Below are positions 13,210 to 25,514 of a DNA stretch of 64,000 bases, piece after piece (within the stretch, counting starts at the first letter, position 1; every line of letters begins with the position of its first letter). The stretch lies in contig JBANDB010000002.1 of assembly GCA_037576215.1 (NCBI GenBank), forward strand, positions 2,232,001-2,296,000, given 5' to 3'. The position numbers were made by a program, and so were the translations under genes. The notes under the pieces are model-generated. The model was not told the DNA's origin, did not search any database, and saw nothing but the letters and a program-made list of their open reading frames with translations. Origin of the DNA: Armillaria gallica (lineage: Eukaryota > Basidiomycota > Agaricomycetes > Agaricales > Physalacriaceae).

Positions 13210-13439
13210 TATTGACGGTGGGCAGTCCCCACCGTGCTTGACATTCGTCCTATCCTTCATTTTTATATCTCCTCATCTCTTATTTGGAAATAGTGTGTGT
13301 ACCTCTGTGTGTTTAGACCGATTTACTTTCGTTACCCTCCCACCTACTCCTAGCCTTCTCCCCTACGCCTAAAAGAATCTAAAGATGGGTATATAACTAT
13401 TCAATTCTGTCTTATACTAAATAGCTTGTAGCGAGAGTG

Positions 13440-13445
13440 AATAAA
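13440..13445 (+). terminator. Candidate polyadenylation signal after the OPT gene
   Basis: AATAAA stands 230 bases past the OPT stop codon in an AT-rich trailer. Fungal poly(A) signals are loose, so this is a candidate only. Confidence 0.3.
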
Positions 13446-13610
13446 GAAGATATTATATTGCCAATTTGAATCCTTAATTGGGTGAATTCTCGGTCTGCTT
13501 CGCGTCGGCTTTCTCGGTCAACACGGTCACGTGATGACACTAAGCACTGCCGAGGCTGCCGAGTCCCACGCTTCCTTGCCTCTAACGTCCATCATCCATC
13601 AGAGCGTTCC

Positions 13611-16216
13611 ATGCCGCCACCGCGCAAGCGCCGCAAAGCCGTCGGCCACGAAGGCGAAGAGAACATTCCTGTCAAGGACGCTGTGCGGGCCGTTAAGGGT
13701 GGCCGGCGCTCTGCAGGAAAGCTCTCTGCGTTCGTGGAACTGCCTCTAGATATTCTTCTCGAGGTGAGTGCCATTTCGAAGTCTTTCACGCGTAATGGAA
13801 CGAGGATAGATTTTTGGCTTGCTCAATCCATTGGATCTCCTACGTCTTGCGCGTCTCAGCAAGGATTTTCGAAAGGTGCTCATGAGCAAGTCGACTATAT
13901 GCGCATGGAAATCCGCGCGCTCGAACCTTGAAGGGTTCCCAGGGCCTTATCCTGGGATGTCGGAGCCTGCGTGGGTTAATCTTGCGTTCATGCCAGAGTG
14001 TCACGTACGTGCACGAAGTATGGGGCCTGTGTCATATCTAACCCGTATTTTTCTTACAGTACTGCACCAAGATCGTTCGGTGTCCTGATCTGTCTCTGAA
14101 GACACGCCTGTGTCCTAGCTGTGCCAAAACGCAGTGAGTCGCGTCAAGATTTATCTGGATTATGACCCGGGATTCTGATATGCCTGAGCTTTCAGGTTGG
14201 TCGGACAGGACGAACTTATCGATGAATCTTCTGATTCCGGTGACGAAATAATTCCCATCATCTTCAAGCTTATCCCTACCCATTTTACGAGTGCGTGACT
14301 TTTTTTTGCCTGTGCACTGCCATGCAGACAGTGACTAACACATTGTTCAGCCTATCAAGGCCAGCGTCGCAGACATCTTGACCATTTCGCTTTACGAAGT
14401 GAATATTACGCAATTCAGACCGAGATCTCAACTGCCTCGGATGATGAACTTGTACAATTAGAACTAGAACGGCGTAAATTTATGGTCGAGCATCGCAAAG
14501 TAAGTTCCACCTGTTTTTGCTTCCTTCGAATATGATTTGAATCTTCGATAGCATGTAATTATCTGCACAGAGTGGCACGACCAACGTGTACGTGATCGAC
14601 AGGACGAGATTGACGAATTGAAAAAGAACAGGAAATTAGCGTCAGTGCTCATCCACCGTTCTGCAAGACTATCCGGTTCTGATGAACATATAGGATCTAT
14701 GATAAACTCAAGGAGCTTGGATACGAGAAAGATCTTGAAAGTGTCAGATATCCTGATTGCTTTGCGGAACACTCTCTCGTGAAAAAGAATAGCCCCTTGA
14801 CTGATCGTGGTATGTTGTTGGTGTAATCCGTGAGGTTTTCATTCATAGAAATTCGCAGCCTGGGCCAATATCAAATCCGAGATGGTCCGCTGGGCAGAGT
14901 CAATGAGGGCTAAGCGCCTTGCCAGAGAGCGTGAGGCTCTGATCAACACACGCAAATCAGTCGCCGTTACTGTACTTCGTCGGTACAAGAATGAATCGAC
15001 GAACTATCCTCTCAAGCACTTCTTTCCCACCATCGCCGACTTCTGTACCTTCCCTCCCGTGCGCGAGGTTTTAGAGCTCCCTTCAGAAGTGATAGTGAAT
15101 GCGCAAAGTTTCTCCGCGGTACTGCCCCAAATACCCAATCTTTTCCGACGCTGGCGAAGACACGTCCGTGGCTTGTTGTCCCAATTCACTCTCGGACCCG
15201 ACTCACACAGTCCTCCTGAAGACTACCTTACACACTTAAAATTGGCACGCAATGTGTTGATTTGCAAATCTTGCAGTACTTTCCCACTTTCATCCCATCA
15301 GCATAGAGCCCAAGAGGATAACGGTGACAGATACGAGTTGGCGCCTCTTTTTTACCCTCAAACGTTGTCTCATGCATGCACATCGCTTGGTTACAAACGT
15401 GGTTCTGTGACAGACGAGTCTTCCAACCTCGTCCATGAACGCTGCCGCTGGCGTACTCCCTGGAATACGACTTGGCTTGCCAAAAATGAGAAGTTCAGGG
15501 CAATAGTTGAGACTGTCATACGAATGGTCGAGCTTGACCCGAGCACTGCGACTGTCCAGGACATGGATGACGCAGACGCTCAATTTGACTGCCTCCTCTG
15601 TGAAAACGACCCAATTACCAGATACTCGGAAGTGTTCATATTGTACAATTGGAGAGAATATGTGAGTGTCTCGCGTAGCTCTTGGAACAACTGCTTACCT
15701 GCTTTCCTCCAGGCTCGACATATATTCGAACGTCATTTCTGGGACAGTGGTAGATTCTCGCGACATGTTGAGATTTTCCTCTCAGGCGACGATATTCCCT
15801 TTACCTATTATGATATTCGGCCAATGGGAAGGACCGTTTGGAATTGTGTGCATTGCCATGACCTTCCTATTGAGCGTCTTGGTGGTTACAGAGGCACGGA
15901 GCCGTGGAAAGTGATAGATCATATTATGATAGCGTATGTGACCCGTTTAACCGAACTATCTCGTCCTTGTTACTGACGTACACAAAGGCATGACATCCGA
16001 GAGCCAAAGTTGGACCAGGATTACTATGTGGCCTACGGGACTCCTGCCTTTGCACGAGAAGGACAGATGGAAACCATGCACGTTGCACTTGGTGACTTGA
16101 CTGCCAATGACTACCTGTACGATATGCTTGATTCGTATCGGGGCATATGGGGGGAGTTTGATTCCAGTTCAGACATGGAATCTGATTCAGAAGTCGACAC
16201 AGATTCTGACGGCTGA
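13611..16216 (+). CDS. Large F-box protein (10 exons)
   Basis: Ten exons (13611-13763, 13810-14004, 14060-14133, 14196-14290, 14351-14499, 14552-14640, 14694-14809, 14859-15661, 15713-15933, 15988-16216) join to about 707 residues. A basic start (PPRKRRK) precedes a clear F-box split by the first intron: FVELPLDILLEIFGLLNPLDLLRLARLSKDFR. A CHYC...CPSC cysteine pattern follows, then charged helical segments (residues about 200-330) and a tail of acidic Asp/Ser repeats. This is the Agaricomycete F-box family that carries a post-F-box Cys pair, presumed to bind SCF through Skp1. The target is unknown. The ninth junction (15662-15712) is a 51-base intron without an in-frame stop, so intron retention would also be readable. 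It starts about 400 bases past the OPT gene on the same strand. Confidence 0.82.
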
Positions 16217-16365
16217 CATGTGCGAGGAGGGCACTGAAGAGGAGCAAGAGGAGCAAGCGGAACATGATAAACGCAGAGTCGAGCTGATGCATTGAAAGCT
16301 GATAAGTAGATGATTGACGCCTTTCTCTAGACTTAAATCAGTATTCTACCTGCGTTAAATTGGCT

Positions 16366-16373
16366 ATAGGTTG
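16366..16373 (+). repeat. Target-site duplication, left copy (ATAGGTTG)
   Basis: Perfect 8 bp match to 16815-16822 on the other side of the MITE. Confidence 0.8.
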
Positions 16374-16814
16374 AGGCCCCCAGAAGCTCCCGCCAAACTT
16401 TGTCCGGCAAATTCGCGAAAATTGGACCTCAAATATGCATCATTTGGGTGTCAAAACATGCTATCTCGGACAAAGATCTCCGGCCCGCGACTGCCGGAAC
16501 GCTGCCGGTCCTGCCGATTGCGTTTCCAAACTGCCTTTTAACCAATCCTTGCTAATGTCGGTGCTCTGGGGAACGATTTGGTGAGGAATTTGACGACAGG
16601 GTGGATTTCTCATGGTTTCTATGCGAACTTACCTCATCTATAGTGTCGGAACTGACCTTTCGACCCCGCTACCGCCCAAAATATGCTAAATCCCGGACAA
16701 AGTCGTCCTAGTTGGAGCCCCAAAACATGCTAACTCTGGACAAAGTTTTTGCGGTTTTGGGGCCTAAAATATGCTAAAATCCGGACAAAGTTTTGCGGGA
16801 GCTTCTGGGGGCCT
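16374..16814. mobile_element. hAT-like non-autonomous element (MITE), 441 bp
   Basis: The two ends are inverted repeats of 34 bp with a single mismatch, starting AGGCCCCCAGAAGCTCCCGC. They are bounded by a perfect 8 bp direct repeat ATAGGTTG (16366-16373 and 16815-16822). Inside, at least five copies of a CCGGACAAAG motif (either orientation) and several ATATGCTAAA-like words recur at roughly 40-60 bp spacing, as expected of subterminal transposase-binding sites. There is no room for a transposase. An 8 bp target duplication is characteristic of hAT elements. Confidence 0.82.
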
Positions 16815-16822
16815 ATAGGTTG
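16815..16822 (+). repeat. Target-site duplication, right copy (ATAGGTTG)
   Basis: Perfect 8 bp match to 16366-16373. Its position directly against the inverted repeat defines the element end. Confidence 0.8.
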
Positions 16823-17214
16823 CCAAAAGTTCTCCGGTCGAGACATCTTTGCAGTAGTCGCCATGTGCACCTCCATAACTCCGACAATTATAGGTACCAA
16901 AACAAATCTGCCATCGGCCCGTTCTACAAGGACCCACAGATCCACGAGTAGAGGAACGATTCTCTCCAAACTTATCAACAACGTGCAAGACGTTTTGATG
17001 CGGAAAGGTCTGCACTACTTGGCTGAACTTTTGACCAAAATGGTTGTTGTTATTCTTGGCAGAAGAAACGAAGAAACGCCTCGATTTCATCAGATCACTC
17101 AGCAGAGGCTCACTCAGCAATGGATTACTCATCCTCGACTCGGACTGTGGATATGTTCTAGCCCGATACAGGTGTTAAAAAGACCCAGTCCAATGTTCAG
17201 TAAATTCCAGTTAA

Positions 17215-18605
<1,391 letters not shown>

Positions 18606-18963
18606 TCGCAACGATTGTTCATAATATTTACATAGATATAAAGTTCGTGATAGAATTTTGCTCGTCGAGCATTAAGGCTAACAAGGAGTCAGGAATCAAT
18701 GTGAGGATCCCCTGGGACAAGGCTAATACCGACAGCACTGTGGTAATCAGCGCTCAGTAACAACGTCAGGCGTTCGAGAATGGTTTCTGTTACAGTAATA
18801 CAACGGCATACACAGTCCTTCCTAATATACAGATTCTAGATGAGAAATAATGGTACAGATTGCGGGGGGTTTCATCAATGATTTGAGTGATCAAAGAAAG
18901 ACTGCAGGTCAAAGCTATCAAAATAGTTAACACAAAGTTGATCAACAAGCCGACGTAGAGTGC
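18606..18963. other. Convergent intergenic trailer
   Basis: The 3' ends of the OYE gene and the minus-strand zinc-cluster gene face each other here. Only trailer-like sequence was seen. Confidence 0.5.
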
Positions 18964-21939
18964 TTACTCAGAGGATACTTCTGTTGACCATATGTCAGGG
19001 AAGAATGGTTGAGGACCCAGCAGATAACCCGTCGGATCCTGGACGTAAGGGGGCTGCGGATTATATTCCGTCGATGGTACGTATACCGTAAATTCCGGTG
19101 CCGATGATGGGTATGATACTGGTTGCTCTGTCTCTAGCGGAGATGCCCATGCACCAGGAGATACGAATTCAGGTGACAAGGGTTGAAATTGTGCCGGATA
19201 AGAATACTGGGGCTGTATAGGGACCTGGGGATGAGGGACCTCTCGAGGACGCTTCTTGTGTCCTGATGGCTGCGCAAGACTCGGACCCGCGGACTGGGAG
19301 ACCACATTGGCAAGTTCAGAAGAAACCAACTCCGAGAACACGTCCCTAGTAAGCTGTTGTATCAACGCAAAATTTCTGATCTCATATAGTTACTCACCAG
19401 AAAGCACCCGCAGAAGGGAGTCTATACTCAAATTAGATATTTATGTTTTCAGGGACGAGATGTGCGTACCTGTTTTCGATCGCCTTCATCATCTCCATAC
19501 TCACGAACACGCTCTGCATTTCCTTACTTATAAATGGATCGCTGCCGGAACCGTGTCCGCTCCAAACAATCAGCAGAAGCGTAAGAGTAACCGAGTTCAC
19601 AAAAGCCTGTGTCACGATCAGATCACAATCAATAAAAAGTTCATACCAAAATATTAATCAGACGTACCACCATATTCAACGACTCGATGTAGTATTCTCT
19701 CTGTTTCTGCACGTTGACCACATCTAAACACGACATTGCTGCTTCCAAGCAGGTTGCGACCGAAGGATATAGAGTCGAAGTAGGTTTGCTGTCGAAAGTC
19801 CGTAGTATGTATGGTCTATGTAGTAATATTCGGGCGTATTGATAGGTTATATGTAAGAATCCAGACTGATTGAAGAAGGGCTGTTCCTTCCGATTAGGAT
19901 CCCACCGCACTGCAAATGTTGAGCCAGGCTATCCATACGAAACGGAGGGAAGTACAAACGGTGGCCCGGGAGAGATTGCATCCACCGTTCTAGGACGGAG
20001 TCGAGATTGGATACAATTTCAGTCTCAGGGGGACGAAATTGACCGCCAAGGACAATGAGCGGTTTTCTAGTATAGTACTAGTGTGTTCTCAGTCTTGCAA
20101 TCAAGAAGTAGCAAGAGATGCACGTACAATGATATCTTTGATGTAGCTCATTATATTCACCAATTTCAACAGATACACGAAAAAGGAGATCTCGCTGGGT
20201 TGCTCGGACGGTTGAGTAAAATTCTGTGAAGGATCCGGATGGTCCCAAAACGCATCATCGCATTCCAGTGGGAAGTCGAGATCAAAGCTGAGGATAGGTT
20301 TCATAACAGACACGGAAGGAAAGATCGGTGCTTACTCTTCATAGTGCAGAGTGATGGCGTGCCCGTGAAGACATGCTAATGATACATCCAGGAACATGAG
20401 GACCCTACCCAACGATTAAAGCGATCCAGGACGCAAGTGAAAAACGATATACCAAAATGCGCGTTTCCATAGTTCATCTCTAGCATTTGGAGGGTTACTG
20501 CGATGCATGTGCGCTCCGACGTCCTGGGCCAATCCCAACGCTAGGCCCACTTGGGTCCAAACAGACTCCCAGAGGCCTACCGACTCCAGGTACAACGATG
20601 ATAGCTGAAGAGTGAGTTAGCTATTGCCTCGCTCTAGTTGAATTACAGCAGACGTACGCAGTGTATCTGAAGTTCGTAAAGGGTTGTGGTACTTCTATCC
20701 TGCAAGGATGACCGAAACGGCGTTATTTGTTTAAACCATTGCCAGCCTGCTTCCCCGTTGCACCCGTAAAAGACTCGGGGGTCATACGAGTTTCGAGCGC
20801 CGAGGGCACATACGAGAAGTAGAGTCCCCGCGAACATATAATCGCTCCGATGTAAACCGGTTTTCATGTCATTTTCAAACGTTGGCCGATGCAAAAGGGG
20901 GAGATAGCAGTTGTGATAGGTGAAATAGAGATCTACCAGGGACGACATGAGATCTTCTTCAGGGAAGAGATAATCGGGCAGGGAGTCGTCTATTCTTAGA
21001 GAATAATACTGTTACATTCAATTGGACAAGAGTTTTAGATGATTGACAGAATGCACGCACCGATTGAACATCCCAAAATTGTTCTCGCCGTTTCATGAAG
21101 AGTGTTTGATGTATCGGATCCACTTTTTCTTTTCCGAGGAATTGAGCTCTCTTTTGCATGATCATGGGGGTGTAAGAGATGCCGCTATATACGAGAGTTT
21201 AGTGACGAAGTGTGACCATTCACGTAAGGTAAATCCTACCTTGATTTTCCAAAGAAACGTTTCTCGGCGGAGATTGAGAGAAGCTTATTCACATCCTTGC
21301 TGAGTGCTGACACAATTTGGTCATACTCGTTCCGCCCAACTTTTGAACTAGACGATTCCTCGTCAGTAGATCCTCCTTCTGTCAACTCGGTGTCGATATC
21401 AACTTCGGGCAGGAACTGAGCAATAAGGTGAGCACACTTCCCAGAGATGGAAAGAATGACTTGCGTGTTTGAATAGCAATTCTAGTTTTCTGAGCCGTCT
21501 TTCAAGCCGCTGCACATAGCTAGGACAATTGTCACCTTCCGTTTAGCGAGCATTAAGCAAAGAAGCGTACCCCTTGGCCGATCCCATACTCTGGCGTTGG
21601 ACATGTTAACGGTAATCAGGAACAAAAATCAGACTACGTTACATTCAAAGCTTCGATGTGTGTACACTGGTAATTGAAGCTTATGCAATTCGTGCATCGT
21701 TTTCCCGGCATTTGCTCGCTGTCACCTGTGGACCACAAATTTAGATATGTTTGCAAGGAATACCGAGGTGCCGCGTACAGCGAACTGAAAGACAGGCCAT
21801 CATTTTATCAGCCGGCGGTTCAATGTATCAGTTAGAAGCTACCTTTCTTTCGTTTACACATATCGCACGCCCGCGGCAGGCGGCGCTTCTTGATAGTAGC
21901 AGCAGACCCCGAGCTCGAAGACTCGCCCTTGCGCATCAT
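18964..21939 (-). CDS. Zn2Cys6 transcription factor with fungal-specific domain (about 16 exons)
   Basis: The start codon at 21939 gives a basic stretch and CDMCKRKK. A 6-base exon (21779-21784) supplies V-R and part of the next Cys, and the following exon completes CDSEQMPGKRCTNC and CTH: a Zn2Cys6 binuclear cluster. A linker (SAKGYVQRLERRLRKLELL) is the usual coiled-coil dimer segment. The middle holds the fungal_trans region (LYFTYHNCYLPLLHRPTFE, VFYGC, WKRAFWVLMFLD, a DFDLDFP block, HLRWDPNR, LLHRPYIL). The tail carries KKRPRE (possible nuclear signal) and a Pro/Gln-rich end. One intron (21416-21464) is GC-AG. Phase is consistent through exon 14 (19606-19470), but the junction into the last exon (19353-18964) is one base out, so a small exon there is unresolved or a one-base frameshift exists. 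About 735 residues. Targets unknown. Confidence 0.85.
21779..21784 (-). other. 6-base microexon of the Zn2Cys6 gene
   Basis: TTCGCT lies between a CTTTCAG acceptor and a GTACGC donor. Splicing it in makes Lys-Lys-Val-Arg-Cys-Asp, exactly the residues expected between the second and third cysteines of the zinc cluster. Without it the frame and one zinc ligand are lost. Confidence 0.8.
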
Positions 21940-24377
21940 TGTGGTTGAAGATGAAGTAAGGTCGGGGGGTGAGAACAAGGCAGGAGATCCAACTCGTCCT
22001 GCCAAAACCCAAATATCACGAAAAGGATATGAATCAATCATTCACATGGATCCCAGGGCCGGAACCTCATCAAATCTGCGTTCAGGCTTTCCATTTCGCG
22101 AAAGGTTGCTGGGAACGAAAGATCTACGCTGTGAGGGTTGTGGGGCAAGTAAAAGTACTTGGAAGAGGTACGGAAAATCCTTCAGGTCGAATTAGAAATA
22201 TTTTGGGCTTCCTTCGGTTCGCCAACCGTGCTGAAGGGATGCACAAACAAGAAGCGGCACAGTCGTGCCGAGCCCAAAAAGATGCAATCTGAGTGATATC
22301 GGTTACTTCAGAATAAGCCGGTCGCCATTTGCGCTTACGGGAAGGACGGGAACTTGGGCCTCGCCCGTAGATTTTGTACACTATCACCAATACACCTTGT
22401 ATAACGGAGCCATGGGACTGAATGTCGGTGTAATTCTCCACTTGTATCGATGGTGAGAACCTGAGAGTTTTATGGCAGCTACTAATATACCAGGTTAATA
22501 CAGAGACCATTGGTGTGGTACCAATAGTTTCCGATCAAAGTTTTACCTGAGGTGTCAACGTATCTGTTAGAGGATTGCCACAGATTTTACCGTCTTACCG
22601 TCCGAATTTTCAAGCTTCCTGTGTTTACGGATACCCCCAATTTATTTTTGGAAATACACACGGTGTACGATCCTTGCCGAAAAACAATTCTCGATCTGGT
22701 TTTCCTCCCAAGGTACAGAATAGCATGGGAATCTGCTTTTGTAAGATCATAAGCCTGAGTATTGATATGATCAAGACCAGACGAGGATATGGAACAGCGA
22801 AGCTTGATACCCCGCGAAACCAACACTAGATGGCGAAGCAGCCTTGCAAACACCTCAACTGCGATCAGAAAGGATCAAATGAGATTAGGACGGAACATAT
22901 AAGAACCGTCATTAACATTCTTGGCGGGTGACTCACTCACACTGGTCAAAATACAACGGAAACGATTGGAATAGAGATGAAATTTCGATACATTCTTCGA
23001 CCGCAAAATAGGTCGGCTTTATCATTAAAGGGTATGTTGACTCATTTTGCTGTGGTCAAAAGCCTGGGCCAAAATGACATACGTTATCCATCCATTTTCG
23101 TAGCTTTTTCCTTGACCCAAAATAACTGCTTACTACGGAGTGATTATCAGTTTGATCTCGAAGTAGTCGATAACCCACGTGAAAATAGTGCGCAAGCGAC
23201 GTCACTTGCGTCTTTGAAGGATGCACCATATGTGGCGAGATGTTTCATACAAAGATGCATCACTCAACGAAGCATGGAGAACTCACTTCTGATAAGCGGC
23301 TATTTCGGAGCAGACAAAAGCCATTGAATAGCGTATAAAACTTTGATACAGCAAAGTGCGTCAGGATTCCCTCAGGCTCCAATGGTGAAGCCGACGAGTT
23401 TTGCTGGGACCAAAGAATGCGTCAAAAATTCTTCTCTGTTCTAATCATTTCCCTAAGCGCTTGCATTTTGACCGGCGCGAATCAGTCACCTGCCAGGAGT
23501 GACTACTATGAAAGGCCAGAAAATAATCCCAGTCATGCGAATAGCAGCGGATTTCTCCGAGGTAATCCCGTTATAGCTATCGTCCAAGCATGGCAATGTA
23601 CTGCAAGCTGTGGTCGAATAGTAGCGTGTTCATGAAATCGCAAATGACGGACACGACTTGCGACACTGGATAGTGACACAACTCTTGTGGTATAAGGGAA
23701 CCGGAACGCTGAAATCGGCCTTATCCTAGCAGACATAGTACGTTGGGCATATGTATTTCCAAAGCGTCGTCGAAATCAAGCCAGGAAGTCCAACAACTAG
23801 TAGCAATGTCCGATGTCGCAGGTTTAGCATTTCGAGGTTCCATAAAAGCTCCATCCTTAAGTGAGGTAGATTGAGAAGGAAGTATTTATGCGGTCTGGAC
23901 GAAGAGTTAGAAGGAAAGGTCATCAGAAAGTACCTCGTACAATCGCGGCGCCGGTGAAGCAGATGAACGGATCCTGCGATAAGTTTCACGGTCGAACGGA
24001 ATCATCAGACAAGGCAGAACGTGCAGGTACATGACACTCCGTGCTACGGCCCAGAGCGAGTGACATCGTCGATGAACGCCCTAGTAAGAGCGGCAGGTTG
24101 CATAAAAACTTGAGGTCACGTGTCGCTATAGAGACCATCATAGCAAACTTCCAGATGGCCTTTTGGCTCTCACTCAACACCTGAAACGAAACATTAGGGC
24201 ACAACATCGATAACTAAGAGATGAAAGGTACACACAGACGCGACGGTAGCGTGAATTCCACAACCTTATTGAGGATCACAGCTCTTCAATCTGACAGGTC
24301 ATCTAAAACAAATGGCGACAAAGAGATGAAACAAGATTATTGTTCGTCATTTTCTTATCAACTTCTTTGAATGTCTT
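21940..24377. other. Gene-poor stretch, 2.4 kb
   Basis: Only short frames without domain or splice support. A 116-residue frame at 22977-23327 (plus) has no recognisable motif and no clear promoter. The promoter of the zinc-cluster gene must lie in the first few hundred bases. Confidence 0.45.
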
Positions 24378-25514
24378 TTAAGAGGCACCAACTTTTACAT
24401 CTACATCACACAATGTTCTCCGATGCCTTCGCGTAACCTTCTTCACACCGTCGTCACCGTTCCCCTCCTTTATGTGCAAGACTAAACGCCGCAGCCCGGT
24501 ATATGAACACAGATAATCAAACACCGCGGGCTCAGCATCCCATGTCGTAAGCGCGAACTTCTCCTTGATATAGATCTCCTCCCGCCTCAACGACTGCCAG
24601 AACTCACTCGGGACAAAGTCCATATTGAGGGAGAGCGACTGGAGGCGACGGAGGTGCGGAACGAGAGAGGGTACTTCCGCAACGCTGAGGGAGAGATTGC
24701 CGGAGAGCGATAGAGCGGTGAGGCACGTCGATTGGGAGCCGCGGAACAAAATGTAGATGGAAGGGGAGAATGGATCGAATCGGTCATCGGGGTGGAGGGA
24801 GTGCTGTACGGAGAGCGTAGTGAGACCAGTGCTCGTGTCGATGAGGGTGCTCGCATATTCGAGACATCCATACCCGGAGAAGCTGAGGTCGGTGAGGCCA
24901 GGAAGATGAAGACTGGGGGTGGACTTTCTCTGTTTGCCGTCCCAGCTGGATATGGACAGCGATGTGATACGACTGAGACTGCGCCAGAGGGCAGTGTTGG
25001 TGAATATTCTCTTGTCAGAGGCTGAGCAACTGGGAGCACGTTAGCCAGGCCGAGAAACGTGGACGGCGACTCACGAGATACCCTTCAATGATGTCATATA
25101 CGGTATGGCAGCAACGAGAAGGTTTGCCCACTCCTTCTCCTTACCTAGACCGAAGAACTTTCTCGGGACTTTGAAAGAGACTAGGCGGATATGCTGGACA
25201 TATCTCGCTAGTCCATCCCTTGAACAGAGGTTGCTGAGGAATTTAGAAACATGGCGTCTGTTACGAGTATCGATGAGCAGGCTCTCGAAGACAAGCGGCG
25301 TGGCGATCAGTCCCAGACGCCGGCACGTTGATCGGAGCGCTTTCTGCGTGGGGGTGCTGGACTATCGTGTACCTCAGATATGGGAGAAGTTTAGAGTGAA
25401 ATGGAAGCGCACCTCTAATACGACGAGCTCGAGCAGCTCCGCAGGGAGGGATAGTAGTAAGGAAGACATGGGAGAGACGAGGAGGTTTGGGGATCGCTTT
25501 TTACTCAGGGCCAT
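24378..25514 (-). CDS. F-box/leucine-rich protein (3 exons)
   Basis: Exons 25514-25413, 25343-25075 and 25029-24378 join to 340 residues. The first exon encodes SSLLLSLPAELLELVVLE and the second begins KALRSTCRRLGLIATPLVFESL, together an F-box (LP-x-E-[LI]-L, then STCR-x-L). The rest has leucine-rich spacing (SLSRITSLSISSW, HLPGLTDLSFSGYG, TGLTTLSVQ, LTALSLSGNLSL, HLRRLQSLSLNMDF), so an LRR-like substrate platform for an SCF ligase is likely. Start at 25514 includes an in-frame MALSKKRS leader; 25469 is an alternative. Adjacent genes give no hint of the substrate. Confidence 0.8.

Noticed and set aside
16374..16814. Mutator-like element with a 9-10 bp duplication
   Set aside because: A 9-10 bp repeat can be read (CTATAGGTTG), but then the inverted ends become unequal. 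The 8 bp reading gives symmetric ends.
22977..23327. 116-residue plus-strand frame
   Set aside because: Nothing recognisable and no flanking exons; kept only as part of a gene-poor stretch.
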